Below are positions 29,099-38,436 of a stretch of 64,000 nt of DNA, one piece after another (positions within the stretch are counted from its first letter, which is position 1; every line of letters starts with the position of its first letter). Location of the stretch: assembly GCA_023957315.1 (NCBI GenBank), contig JAMLHE010000001.1, forward strand, positions 62,001 to 126,000, written 5' to 3'. A program made the translations under genes and the position numbers. Below the pieces are notes generated by a model, which was not told where the DNA came from, did not search any database, and worked only from the letters and a program-made list of their open reading frames with translations. Source of the DNA: Candidatus Kapaibacterium sp. (GTDB lineage Bacteria; Bacteroidota; Ignavibacteria; Kapaibacteriales; UBA2268).

Positions 29099-30580
29099 AT
29101 GAAGAATTTACTTTCTATTTGTGATTCACTGAGTTCCGAAAAAAACGTCATCGGACTTTTGGATAAATATGTTTCCGGTGTCGAATATGATTCCCGCAAA
29201 TGCGAACCCGGCTCTTGCTTTGTAGCTATCAAAGGTTTGGTTTTTGACGGTCACGACTATATCAATCAAGCTATTAGATATGGTGCCAAAACGGTTATTT
29301 GCGAATCTTTCCCGAAGCAGGATTTGATTTCACCCGATGTTACATTCATAATTGTCAATGATACTCGGTTGGCTTTAGCAGAATTGTCTCATGCTTTTTT
29401 CGATTTTCCATCCACCAAGCTCAATATTATTGGCATAACCGGCACTAATGGCAAAACCACAATATCGTTTTTGCTAAATTCGATATTTAATGCTGCCAAT
29501 TCCAAAGGTGGGATTATCGGGACAACGGGTGCATATTTCAATAATCATTTCATACCACTCGTTAATACTACGCCGGAATCACGTGATATAGCCGAAATAT
29601 TGTATAAAATGCTGCAAGAAGGTGTAGAATGGGTTGCTATCGAAATTTCTTCGCATGCTTTGAAACAAAAACGTGCCGAATGTATAAATTTTCGTGGGGC
29701 AGTCTTTACAAACTTAACTCACGACCATTTGGATTATCATGATTCGCTTGAAGATTATGCTTTTTCCAAAAAAATATTGTTCGACATGCTGGACAAAAAT
29801 GCCGTTGCAGTGGTTTTCGGCGATGATGAATATGCGGAACTAATTGTACGCGACACTGCGGCAAAGGTTTATACTGTTGGGCGAAAGAAGAAAAATTATT
29901 ACAAAATTTTGAAAGAAACAGCTGGAATCATTTCTACTGACTTCGTGCTATATGGCGGAGAACGTATTATTGACGGCAAAACCGCTTTACTCGGCAAATT
30001 CAATATTGATAATGCTGCTCTGGCTGCTGCTGTATGCAATTCACTGAAAATTGATTACGGTGCTATCCAAAAAGGCTTATCAGTTGCAAAAGGTGCTCCG
30101 GGCAGAATGCAAAAAGTTGTTCTGTTTAACGAAGCTATTGCATTGGTTGACTATGCCCACACACCCGACGCTTTAGAGAAAGCCATTAATGCTTGTAAAG
30201 ATGTAATAAAATCCGAAGCAAACAATTCTAAAATGATTTGTGTATTTGGTTGTGGTGGCGATAGAGACCGAAGCAAACGTCCCGTGATGGGAAAAATCGC
30301 ATCCGAAAGTTGTGATATTGTTATCATAACAAGCGACAATCCACGAACCGAATCTCCCGATAATATTATTAAGCAAATTTTAGAAGGTGCAACTAAAGCT
30401 AATTCGCAAATAATTGTTGAACCAGACAGGAAAAAAGCAATCGAAAAAGCTGTCGAATTATCTTCAAAAGATGATATAATTCTGATTGCGGGCAAAGGAC
30501 ACGAGAAATATCAAATTATCGGCACTACGAAGCACGATTTTGATGATGTGGCTGAAATCGAAAAATTCGGCAAATTATAA
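29099..30580 (+). CDS. murE: UDP-N-acetylmuramoyl-L-alanyl-D-glutamate--2,6-diaminopimelate ligase
   Basis: The 493-residue Mur ligase adds the third residue to the peptidoglycan stem peptide. The ATP-binding loop is GITGTNGKTT (about 117-126), and the central domain has TTPESRD and THDHLDYHDSLEDY. The motif DNPR (about 414-417) marks specificity for meso-diaminopimelate rather than lysine. Other Mur genes are not adjacent, so it is separated from the usual dcw cluster. Its 3' end overlaps the convergent hypothetical gene by six bases. A meso-DAP peptidoglycan is consistent with a Gram-negative organism. Confidence 0.96.
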   Translation: MKNLLSICDSLSSEKNVIGLLDKYVSGVEYDSRKCEPGSCFVAIKGLVFDGHDYINQAIRYGAKTVICESFPKQDLISPDVTFIIVNDTRLALAELSHAFFDFPSTKLNIIGITGTNGKTTISFLLNSIFNAANSKGGIIGTTGAYFNNHFIPLVNTTPESRDIAEILYKMLQEGVEWVAIEISSHALKQKRAECINFRGAVFTNLTHDHLDYHDSLEDYAFSKKILFDMLDKNAVAVVFGDDEYAELIVRDTAAKVYTVGRKKKNYYKILKETAGIISTDFVLYGGERIIDGKTALLGKFNIDNAALAAAVCNSLKIDYGAIQKGLSVAKGAPGRMQKVVLFNEAIALVDYAHTPDALEKAINACKDVIKSEANNSKMICVFGCGGDRDRSKRPVMGKIASESCDIVIITSDNPRTESPDNIIKQILEGATKANSQIIVEPDRKKAIEKAVELSSKDDIILIAGKGHEKYQIIGTTKHDFDDVAEIEKFGKL

Positions 30581-31000
30581 TTCCTGACGACGGCTGCGGC
30601 TTTGTATATCTTTGAATACGGAGAGGTCGTGCCCTAAATCTATCAGGTTTTTCAATGCTCCGCTTGTTTCGGGAAAGTAAATATCGTCGAATCTTTTTTT
30701 GACATCACTTTCGGCAAATTCTGAAATTTTCCGCATCAATCTTATCATTTCATCAATGTTGCGGAGCAATTCTTTTTCCAATAATTCAATTCCTTCAGTG
30801 CCCGGAACAACTTTCCTTAGCTTAGAAGCTATGTTCCATACTGATTTCCCGGCAAAAACGAGTCTGTTAAGCTCCTCGTTTCCGTCATAAGTTGCAGCAA
30901 TCTCGAAAAGACATTCCAAATCATTAACTTTGCGGAGATTGCCCTTTGTGTATTCGTTCAGGAATTGAACTACAGCCTTGGTATCATCTGATATTTTCAT
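30575..31000 (-). CDS. Hypothetical helical protein
   Basis: The 141-residue cytoplasmic protein appears largely alpha-helical with alternating acidic and basic residues (KLRKVVPG, ELLEKELLRNIDEMIRLMRKI) and no signal peptide, membrane segment or cysteine cluster. I do not recognise a family. It overlaps the murE 3' end by six bases in opposite orientation. Codon use matches the neighbours, so it is likely a real gene. No function is proposed. Confidence 0.6.
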   Translation of the reverse strand: MKISDDTKAVVQFLNEYTKGNLRKVNDLECLFEIAATYDGNEELNRLVFAGKSVWNIASKLRKVVPGTEGIELLEKELLRNIDEMIRLMRKISEFAESDVKKRFDDIYFPETSGALKNLIDLGHDLSVFKDIQSRSRRQEL

Positions 31001-31169
31001 TCTTCTCCAATTTAAATTTATCTTATAAACTTGATTTGGGTCAATTTATTTTAGCTGATAGTGAATTCAAATTTGCGAACTAAAATTGTAAAAATATCAA
31101 AAAAATTTATCAAATCTATTTCGTCATTACATTTTTGTTTTTTTCTTCATTCTAATATTTTTAATAAAA

Positions 31170-33056
31170 ATGCGCAAATGGAAAATCGAAGACTCTACCG
31201 AGCTTTATAATATCCAAGGTTGGGGAGTCAATTATTTTAAAATCAACGACAAAGGTAATGCGTGCGTTGTGCCCAAAGATGGTGTAGAAGTTGACTTGAA
31301 AGCCGTTATTGATGAATTGCAGCTTCGCGACGTCTCCACACCGGTATTGCTCAGATTTCCGGATATTTTGCACCACAGAATAGCAACTATTAACAATTGC
31401 TTCAAAGTGGCGACAAATGAATATGATTACAAAGGCGAAAGCTTTGTGATTTATCCTATAAAAGTGAATCAGATGCGTCCGGTTGTAGAGGAAATCATCA
31501 AACATGGCGAAGAATTCAATATCGGTCTCGAAGCAGGGTCAAAACCCGAATTGCACGCTGTTTTGGCTATTCAGGACAACCCGAATGCACTTGTAATTTG
31601 CAATGGCTACAAAGATGAAGATTTCATCGAATTGGCTCTGTTAGCAAAGAAAATGGGCAAAAACGTTTATCTTGTTGTCGAAAAGTTGAATGAATTGAAA
31701 TTGATTTTGAATATTGCGAAGAAATTGAATGTTTCTCCAAATATTGGAATAAGAATTAAACTTGCAACATCAGGTAGCGGCAAATGGGAAAGCTCCGGTG
31801 GCGATAGAAGCAAATTCGGACTTAACGCAAGTGAACTTGTCGAAGCAACTACTTTGCTCCAAGATGCCGGTATGACCCACGCTTTGAGATTGATTCATTT
31901 CCACCTTGGCAGCCAAATCACAAAAATCGGCAAAATCAAAGTAGCACTTCGCGAAGCAGCACAATTTTATGTACAATTACGCAATATGGGCTTCGCGGTG
32001 CAATTTGTTGATATCGGCGGCGGGCTCGGTGTGGATTACGATGGCTCTCGCTCTTCAAATTTGAGCAGTATCAACTATACAATCCAAGAATATGTAAATG
32101 ATGCCGTTTTTAACATCGTTGATGTTTGCGAAAAAAACGAGCTTCCTCATCCGAATATCATTACGGAATCGGGACGCTCGATTACTGCACATCATTCGGT
32201 TCTCGTATTTGATGTGCTTGAAACGACTTCCTTGCCTGTTTGGGATGATTCCTACAAAATTTCCGAAGATGATGATGAATTGGTAAAAGAATTATACGAT
32301 ATTTATACAAATCTCACAAAAAATAGAATGCTCGAAGCTTGGCATGATGCTCTTCAAATTCGTGAAGAATCATTAGACCGCTTTTCGCTCGGGATGCTTG
32401 ATTTGAGAACGCGCGCTTTGATTGAAATGCTTTATTGGTCTGTAGCTCGAGAAATTCATGACGTTGCTCAAAATATGAAACATTCGTATGAAGAGATTAA
32501 GCTATTATCCAGACAAATGGCGGACAAGTATTTCTGCAATTTCTCGCTTTTCCAGTCGCTGCCGGATTCATGGGCGATTGACCAAATATTTCCGATTATG
32601 CCGATTCACAGATTGAACGAGAAACCAACAAATTATGCCACTTTGCAAGATATAACTTGCGATAGCGATGGCAAAATTGACCATTTTATTGGCACCGGAG
32701 AGTATTCTTACAATTTGCAGGTTCATCCGCTTAAAAAGAACGAATCGTATTACATTGGAGTATTTCTCGTTGGAGCTTATCAAGAGATTCTCGGTGATTT
32801 GCATAATTTGTTCGGCGATACCAATGCAGTTCATATTGCTATCGAAAATAACAAATATGTAATCAAGCAAGTGATTGACGGAGAAACTGTAGAGGAAGTA
32901 TTGGATTATGTTCAGTATAATTCCAAAAAATTAGTCCGTACTATGGAATCGTGGGTTACTACTGCAGTCAAAGAAGGGAAAATTACTGCTGCCGAAGGGA
33001 AGGAATTTTTGGCGATTTATCGCTCGGGATTGTACGGCTACACTTATTTGGAATAG
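31170..33056 (+). CDS. speA: Biosynthetic arginine decarboxylase
   Basis: The 628-residue fold-III PLP enzyme makes agmatine from arginine for polyamine synthesis. The PLP-binding lysine lies in FVIYPIKVNQ (about residue 98), and the barrel has LIHFHLGSQITKIG and FVDIGGGLGVDYDGS. The C-terminal region contains the typical SESGR-like TESGRSIT and the insert and four-helix segments of the SpeA family. It is a single gene, ended by a strong bidirectional terminator. No agmatinase is adjacent. It starts with ATG at 31,170; no clear ribosome binding site is visible. Confidence 0.95.
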   Translation: MRKWKIEDSTELYNIQGWGVNYFKINDKGNACVVPKDGVEVDLKAVIDELQLRDVSTPVLLRFPDILHHRIATINNCFKVATNEYDYKGESFVIYPIKVNQMRPVVEEIIKHGEEFNIGLEAGSKPELHAVLAIQDNPNALVICNGYKDEDFIELALLAKKMGKNVYLVVEKLNELKLILNIAKKLNVSPNIGIRIKLATSGSGKWESSGGDRSKFGLNASELVEATTLLQDAGMTHALRLIHFHLGSQITKIGKIKVALREAAQFYVQLRNMGFAVQFVDIGGGLGVDYDGSRSSNLSSINYTIQEYVNDAVFNIVDVCEKNELPHPNIITESGRSITAHHSVLVFDVLETTSLPVWDDSYKISEDDDELVKELYDIYTNLTKNRMLEAWHDALQIREESLDRFSLGMLDLRTRALIEMLYWSVAREIHDVAQNMKHSYEEIKLLSRQMADKYFCNFSLFQSLPDSWAIDQIFPIMPIHRLNEKPTNYATLQDITCDSDGKIDHFIGTGEYSYNLQVHPLKKNESYYIGVFLVGAYQEILGDLHNLFGDTNAVHIAIENNKYVIKQVIDGETVEEVLDYVQYNSKKLVRTMESWVTTAVKEGKITAAEGKEFLAIYRSGLYGYTYLE

Positions 33057-33075
33057 AAAGTAAAAATGAAAAAAA

Positions 33076-33111
33076 AACACCCGTCGGCAATTGCTTTCGG
33101 GTGTTTTTTTT
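33076..33111. terminator. Bidirectional terminator between speA and the symporter gene
   Basis: The stem AACACCCG (33,076-33,083) pairs with CGGGTGTT (33,098-33,105), with A runs before and T runs after, so it can act on both converging transcripts. Confidence 0.85.
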
Positions 33112-33124
33112 AACTTAGAAATGA

Positions 33125-35119
33125 TTATTTGGAATTATAGGCAAATTTTTTGTTTTTACCATTGCCACCATCATTATTGTCATTATCATTTATTGCGTTA
33201 ATGCCGTTCTTTCTGTTTTTTTGAGTCAGAAGAGAAACTACAACCAAGGATATGAAACTAAGAGGAACGGAGAAAATCGCCGGGTTATTAATTTGTACCG
33301 GAGCATGAACGCCGACCAATCCATATACGTTGTTGTAGGTTTCCTGCGAAAGTAATATGAGCCCCAATGCCGAAACTAAGCCAATTAGCACAGATGCAAT
33401 TACGCCTTGTGCAGTAGTTTTCTTCCAGAATAAAACCATCAAGATTGCAGGAAGATTTGCAGATGCTGCAATGGCAAATGCCCAACCCACAAGATATGAC
33501 ACATTCATTTCCTTGAATAATATGCCAAAGCCTATTGCTATGGCTCCCACAACTATTGAAGCAAATTTACCGTAAATCACTTTCTTTTTATCTGTCAAAT
33601 TTTTATTTCGGAATTTATCCATCAAATCGTGTGCTACTGCACCGGCAGAAGCAACAATCAGCCCGCTGACTGTTCCTAATATCGTCGCGAAAGCTAAAGC
33701 TGATATGATAGAGAAAATTAGTACCCCAAATGACTTAGCCAACAGTGGTGCCGACATATTGTCATTTGTCAAGTCAATTACGCCGTTGACCATGGCTCCC
33801 AATCCCATGTAAAGAGTCAGAACGTAGAACAAACCGATGACACTGATTGCAACAATCGTAGATTTTCTGGCTGCCGAAGGACTCGAAACAGTATAATACC
33901 TGATAAGAATATGTGGTAGAGCCGCTGTGCCGAAAAACAATGCAATCATAAGCGAAATGAAATCAATTTGGTTTGTCAAAGTAGCACCTTTTTCGGCATC
34001 AACTTTGAATTTTTGTCCGGGTTTGAGCACTTCGCTTCCGGGAGTAGGATTTTGGTAATAAATTGATAATTTATCGTTACCATCCATTAAAACGTGTTTG
34101 CTCCATCTGACTACAGTTCCTTTTTTGATTTTTTCGATAAATGAAAACACATCTAAAGTTCCTGTACGAGTTTCCTCTTCATCACCAAGGTCGCTCATAT
34201 GTCCAACTTGATAGAACTTTTTCTCTTCTTTTGGAGCACCGTTGTAAAGAGTAGTACCGTCACTTTTGTTCAATACGTACAAAGTTTCATCAATCAAAGA
34301 ATCCGCTTCGTTTACTCTCCAAATCGTAACTTCACCGTCTTTTTCTAACTTTAAGAACCTTAATTTAGTTTTTTCGTCAGTGTATTCCCTTATTAGTTTA
34401 TATGTCGAATCTTCGAGCACTACACCATATGGCTCCAAAGAAAGAGTTTTGATAGTTGTAAATCCGCGGAAAGGCACATCACCACCTTGGTCCGGCTCCG
34501 TTGAAATACCTCGAGAAAAAATCAAAAATACAAGTGCAATCGAAAAGACTATCAACATACCACCTTTCATAAATTGGACGTATGTTGTAGAAGCCATACC
34601 TGCCGTTGCCACAATTATTGTTACAATTGTCCCAACTAAAACAACACCTACCCAGTGTGGCATACCCAGCAAAGGCGTAATTAGCGAACCTGCCCCGACC
34701 ATTTGTGGAATCAAATAAAATATTGATACCATCAGCGTACTGATTGCTGCTACTAATTTAATCCCTTTTGAATCAAATTTTGCATCCAAAGCATCTGTAA
34801 AAGTATATTTACCGAGCTTTTTCATTGGTTCGGCAACAAGAAATAGCGCCACAATCCACCCTGCGAGATAGCCGATAGAATAAAGAAATCCGTCATAGCC
34901 GGATACTGCAATCATGCCACAAATACCAAGGAATGACGCTGCAGAGAGATAATCACCTGCAAATGCGATTCCATTTACAGACCAATGTATATTGCCACCT
35001 GCTGCATAATATCCGTCAGAAGTTTTGGTCTTTCTGCCAAAGTGATATGAAATCAACAGTACGACAAGAACAATACCAACAAATAAGATTACTGACCAAC
35101 CCGATGCTTCGTAATACAT
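33125..35119 (-). CDS. ActP-like sodium/solute symporter with a large soluble insertion
   Basis: The 664-residue SSS-family transporter has the N-terminal pattern SDGYYAAGGNIHWSVNGIAFAGDYLSAASFLG of the acetate permease ActP. About 13 membrane segments are visible. Between residues ~205 and ~375, a hydrophilic, charged segment of roughly 170 residues interrupts the helices (IFSRGISTEPDQGG to KGATLTNQIDFIS). This is longer than in the E. coli protein. The adjacent DUF485 gene encodes the usual partner. The substrate is probably acetate or another short carboxylate by analogy only. No acetyl-CoA synthetase gene is nearby. Confidence 0.88.
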   Translation of the reverse strand: MYYEASGWSVILFVGIVLVVLLISYHFGRKTKTSDGYYAAGGNIHWSVNGIAFAGDYLSAASFLGICGMIAVSGYDGFLYSIGYLAGWIVALFLVAEPMKKLGKYTFTDALDAKFDSKGIKLVAAISTLMVSIFYLIPQMVGAGSLITPLLGMPHWVGVVLVGTIVTIIVATAGMASTTYVQFMKGGMLIVFSIALVFLIFSRGISTEPDQGGDVPFRGFTTIKTLSLEPYGVVLEDSTYKLIREYTDEKTKLRFLKLEKDGEVTIWRVNEADSLIDETLYVLNKSDGTTLYNGAPKEEKKFYQVGHMSDLGDEEETRTGTLDVFSFIEKIKKGTVVRWSKHVLMDGNDKLSIYYQNPTPGSEVLKPGQKFKVDAEKGATLTNQIDFISLMIALFFGTAALPHILIRYYTVSSPSAARKSTIVAISVIGLFYVLTLYMGLGAMVNGVIDLTNDNMSAPLLAKSFGVLIFSIISALAFATILGTVSGLIVASAGAVAHDLMDKFRNKNLTDKKKVIYGKFASIVVGAIAIGFGILFKEMNVSYLVGWAFAIAASANLPAILMVLFWKKTTAQGVIASVLIGLVSALGLILLSQETYNNVYGLVGVHAPVQINNPAIFSVPLSFISLVVVSLLTQKNRKNGINAINDNDNNDGGNGKNKKFAYNSK

Positions 35120-35120
35120 A

Positions 35121-35405
35121 CTATATTACCTCCTCTTCGTCTTCGGGTTGCATCATTTCTTCTGCACGCGTGCAAAAGTGATTATATGCAAATGCCAAAA
35201 CGATAGCAATTATAATCAGTAAAAAACCATAAGCTATAGCCACATTTATACTACCAACATCAGTTGCCATCAAACTGGGGCTAACAACGCTGATTATAAT
35301 AAAGCTTGCGTAAACTATGGAATATAATATAAAGAACCATTTGCCGAAAAGCTCTTTCAATGGCGAAGAGTAGTCCTTCTTCCAATCGGTAGAGGGTCCG
35401 TGCAT
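35121..35405 (-). CDS. DUF485 membrane protein (YjcH-like)
   Basis: The 94-residue protein has two hydrophobic helices (FFILYSIVYASFIIISVV and IAYGFLLIIIAIVLAFAYNHF) and a C-terminal acidic tail. DUF485 proteins occur directly upstream of ActP-type symporters, as yjcH-actP in E. coli; here the two genes are one base apart, so they form an operon. The molecular role of DUF485 is not well established. It is the first gene of the leftward pair; its promoter would lie in the AT-rich gap before the adenylate kinase gene. Confidence 0.85.
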   Translation of the reverse strand: MHGPSTDWKKDYSSPLKELFGKWFFILYSIVYASFIIISVVSPSLMATDVGSINVAIAYGFLLIIIAIVLAFAYNHFCTRAEEMMQPEDEEEVI

Positions 35406-35743
35406 AAAGCCTCCAAAAGGTGATTATTAAATAAGTCAATTTATACATATCTTGTTATGATTATGTTCGCTTTAAATAAAACTTCATTCAAATTTCATTA
35501 TAAATCATCTAAGAGACTATTGCAAAAACATAAAATCTTTTTATGATTTTAAAATATCTCTGTTGGTAATTTAGTGATTTAATTTGATTTATCAAAGAAG
35601 ATTGTTGTGAAAGAATGAATTTTAAATCAAAAAAGTATCATAAATTTTGCTTATTTATTCATGAAATTTGAAGTATCCTTTTTGCTCTTTCATGAAATAT
35701 GTTTAATTTAGCTAAAAGTAGTTGGAATAATTATAGAAAGATT
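35406..35743. other. AT-rich intergenic region
   Basis: This 338-bp gap between divergent genes (DUF485-symporter and adenylate kinase) presumably holds promoters for both. I see no recognisable promoter, hairpin, RNA gene or ORF in it. Confidence 0.5.
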
Positions 35744-36913
35744 ATGCTGAACGTCGCATTATTTGGTCCTCCCGGTGCCGGTAAAGGTACTCAATCTGAG
35801 TTTTTAATCAAAACGTACAATCTCTTTTACATTTCTACAGGCGATTTGCTCCGTAAGGAGATTGCTAAAAAGAGTAAATTCGGACTCGAAGCTCAAAGCA
35901 CTATCGCTGCTGGTGGCTTGGTTTCGGACGAAATCATTGTTCAAATAATCGAAAAAACTATCACAGATAACCCTGATTCCAACGGCTTTCTGTTCGATGG
36001 ATTCCCAAGAACCTATATTCAAGCCTATATTCTCGAAGGGTTGATGCTTAAATTGAATACTTCGCTTGATTGCTTGATTTGCTTAGATGTCCCCGAGGAA
36101 GAATCTGTCAAAAGGTTGCTTAATCGAGGAAAAAGCTCCGGTCGCTCTGACGATAACGAAACAGTTATTCGCAACCGTTTAAAAGAATATGAACAAAAAA
36201 CTCTTCCGGTTCTGCAATTTTACAAGGAGAAAGAGATTTATATCGGTGTTGATGGTACTCAATCAATCGAGGATGTAAATACACAAATCACAGAGACCAT
36301 CAAACAAATACTAAGTAAGAAATTGCTAAACATCGTTTTATTCGGCTATCCCGGTTGTGGGAGAGGTTCACAGGGTAAAGCATTGGCAGCTCACTTCGGA
36401 TTGGAATACGTAGCCACAGGAGCTATGCTCGATGAAGAAATCAAAATCGGCAGCGATGTAGGTATCAAAATCAAGGAACTATATGATAGTGGTCAACTCG
36501 TGCCCGATGAAATCGTAGTGCCATTGATGGAGAAAAAATTATCCAATTCTAAAGATGCCAAGGGATTTATATTCAAAGGATTTCCGCGAACTTTGGTGCA
36601 ATCATATATTCTCGATGGATTGCTCCGCAAACACGGCTCTTCGATTTCGAAAATTATCGAAATTGAAGTCCCCACTCTCGAGCTCATCAGCCGATTGGAC
36701 GCACGGAGCAAAACCGATAAGAGTATGCCATATGATTCGAGTACGGCAAAAATCGTAAAGCGTTTGCAAGAACACGAAACCAAGACTGTTCCGGTAATCG
36801 AAAAGTATAATCAGTTGCACGGCGTAACCAAAATTAACGGCATGGGCGATTTCGATGAAGTTTTCCAACGCCTTGCTTTCGAAATCGAAAACGGCTTCAA
36901 AAATATTCGTTGA
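35744..36913 (+). CDS. adk: Adenylate kinase with tandem second kinase-like domain
   Basis: The 389-residue protein contains two adenylate kinase folds in tandem. Domain 1 (1-190) has the intact P-loop GPPGAGKGTQ, STGDLLR and FDGFPRT. Domain 2 (about 195-389) follows the same order but with a changed P-loop GYPGCGRGSQ (Lys to Arg), ATGAMLD and FKGFPRT, and lacks the LID arginines, so it is probably catalytically weak or inactive. Start: MLNVALFG at 35,744 is normal for the family; an ATG at 35,699 would add 15 residues. Domain 1 should supply the essential nucleotide kinase activity. Domain 2 may be regulatory, which is inference. Confidence 0.92.
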   Translation: MLNVALFGPPGAGKGTQSEFLIKTYNLFYISTGDLLRKEIAKKSKFGLEAQSTIAAGGLVSDEIIVQIIEKTITDNPDSNGFLFDGFPRTYIQAYILEGLMLKLNTSLDCLICLDVPEEESVKRLLNRGKSSGRSDDNETVIRNRLKEYEQKTLPVLQFYKEKEIYIGVDGTQSIEDVNTQITETIKQILSKKLLNIVLFGYPGCGRGSQGKALAAHFGLEYVATGAMLDEEIKIGSDVGIKIKELYDSGQLVPDEIVVPLMEKKLSNSKDAKGFIFKGFPRTLVQSYILDGLLRKHGSSISKIIEIEVPTLELISRLDARSKTDKSMPYDSSTAKIVKRLQEHETKTVPVIEKYNQLHGVTKINGMGDFDEVFQRLAFEIENGFKNIR

Positions 36914-36989
36914 TTCTTGTTGGTATTTGTGAAATTCATTCTATGGCACGATGATTGATGTTTAATTCGTGAAATAGAATGGAGAACAT

Positions 36990-38432
36990 ATAAAAATTTT
37001 AATATACATATTGGTATTTATTGCAACTGTGCAAGCACTATCGGCTCAAAGCATTGTAGTCAAGCGGACAGATGTGGATTCGAGTCGTTACGGTTTTGTG
37101 ACGGCGAGCTATACTTTTGGTATGGACATCTATCTTAAAGATTTGCCAAAATCTAACGGTGTTGCATTACAGTTGAATTTTAACCAAAGTGATGTTGTAA
37201 AATTTTCACAATGGCTACCCGGAGATTTCGGCAAACCACAAGTGATTCCAATGCTAAATCAAGATGGTACTTCAAATTTGATTATCGCCGTGGGTTTGGG
37301 CAATACTACTATCCCTGACAGCATCGCAGAACCAAAGATAGTGCATCTCGAATTTGTTGTGCTCCAAAACGCAGCTAATGCTTCATCGCTGAATTTCACT
37401 TTTATTCAACCGGTTGCTACGACGATTGTAAATGACGTTCGCGAGATAATTTCAATAAACGCTGAGCCGATTGAATATACAATTCACGGTTTTATCAATG
37501 TTTGGCCCGGCGACACCGACAATAATGGTATTGTGAATCATTTAGATTATGCTAACGTTACAAAGTTTATTGGACTCGGCTCTGCAACAAAAAATATGAA
37601 AAGTTTCAAACGCAAGTCAGGCAGTGCTATTTGGGCTGCTCATAGAGTTTTGACTTGGGACAATGCCGAAGTTACTTACGCTGATTGCGACGGCAACGGC
37701 GATATCACCATCACCGACATGCTAATCGTCTCGTATAATATGGGCAAAGACACCTTAAATAGCTCAGTTAAGAAAGATGCTGATGATTTGCAAGAAGATT
37801 TCCCCTCGCCTGAAGTTTTCGATGCACCTGATTATGTAAAAGTTCCTTTACTTATAAATCCCGAATTAGACTTTATAACTGCAGTTTCAACTTTCAATTT
37901 ATCAGAAATCTTGAAAACGCATGAATTCATCGGTGTAGAAGTAGGCAATACTTTCTCTGAAAAACCTTTTGTTTACTACGTTCTTGATGAAAATAGTAAA
38001 TTGCATTTAGCGGCAGGCTCATATTTGAAGGAGCATTCGCAAGGCAATTCTTCTATTCTTTGCAATTTAGTTCTACGCAATAAAGCCGGAAACAATCTGA
38101 ATGTACCGGGTGTAAATCCAAATATGCTCAGAGCAATCACAAATGATGGTTATATTTTCGATTTGAATTTTTCAGTATCGGATGTCAACGACGCAAATAA
38201 TCCGGAGCTCCAACTATCAATCAACGGTGATTTGATGGAAATCAACGCTCCTTTTGATATTTTGTCTGTAGAAATCATTGATATTTTCGGGCAAATAGTC
38301 AGAACCGAATCTGTGACCGGAATGTCGTACACGATGCATTTATCAAATTTATCAAGTGGATTGTATTTGGCAAGAATCAACTACAATTTCGGGCACAATT
38401 CCGAGGTACACAAATTTTTAATCAGTCGCTGA
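36990..38432 (+). CDS. Secreted dockerin-containing type IX cargo protein, apparent ATA start
   Basis: The 480-residue protein has a signal peptide, a cohesin/adhesin-like beta region (to about 165), dockerin type I-like calcium loops (GDTDNNGIV and CDGNGDITITD, separated by ~55 residues) and a C-terminal type IX sorting domain (VEIIDIFGQIV, LSSGLYLARI, HKFLISR). A complete signal peptide (MKILIYILVFIATVQALSAQ) is obtained only if translation starts at ATA 36,990, which has GGAG at 36,981 with five-base spacing. A TTG at 37,011 would truncate the signal peptide. It is probably an outer-surface calcium-binding protein. Confidence 0.8.
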   Translation: MKILIYILVFIATVQALSAQSIVVKRTDVDSSRYGFVTASYTFGMDIYLKDLPKSNGVALQLNFNQSDVVKFSQWLPGDFGKPQVIPMLNQDGTSNLIIAVGLGNTTIPDSIAEPKIVHLEFVVLQNAANASSLNFTFIQPVATTIVNDVREIISINAEPIEYTIHGFINVWPGDTDNNGIVNHLDYANVTKFIGLGSATKNMKSFKRKSGSAIWAAHRVLTWDNAEVTYADCDGNGDITITDMLIVSYNMGKDTLNSSVKKDADDLQEDFPSPEVFDAPDYVKVPLLINPELDFITAVSTFNLSEILKTHEFIGVEVGNTFSEKPFVYYVLDENSKLHLAAGSYLKEHSQGNSSILCNLVLRNKAGNNLNVPGVNPNMLRAITNDGYIFDLNFSVSDVNDANNPELQLSINGDLMEINAPFDILSVEIIDIFGQIVRTESVTGMSYTMHLSNLSSGLYLARINYNFGHNSEVHKFLISR

Positions 38433-38436
38433 TTTT

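Noticed and set aside
28738..29232. 164-residue minus-strand ORF and a 78-residue plus-strand ORF over the repeat array
   Set aside because: Both read through tandem 78-bp repeats and arise from the period being divisible by three. There is no ribosome binding site and the minus-strand ORF overlaps the murE start.
36979..36993. Leader peptide ORF ATG-GAG-AAC-ATA-TAA upstream of the dockerin gene
   Set aside because: It has only four codons, overlaps the ribosome binding site of the next gene, and has no upstream ribosome binding site of its own.
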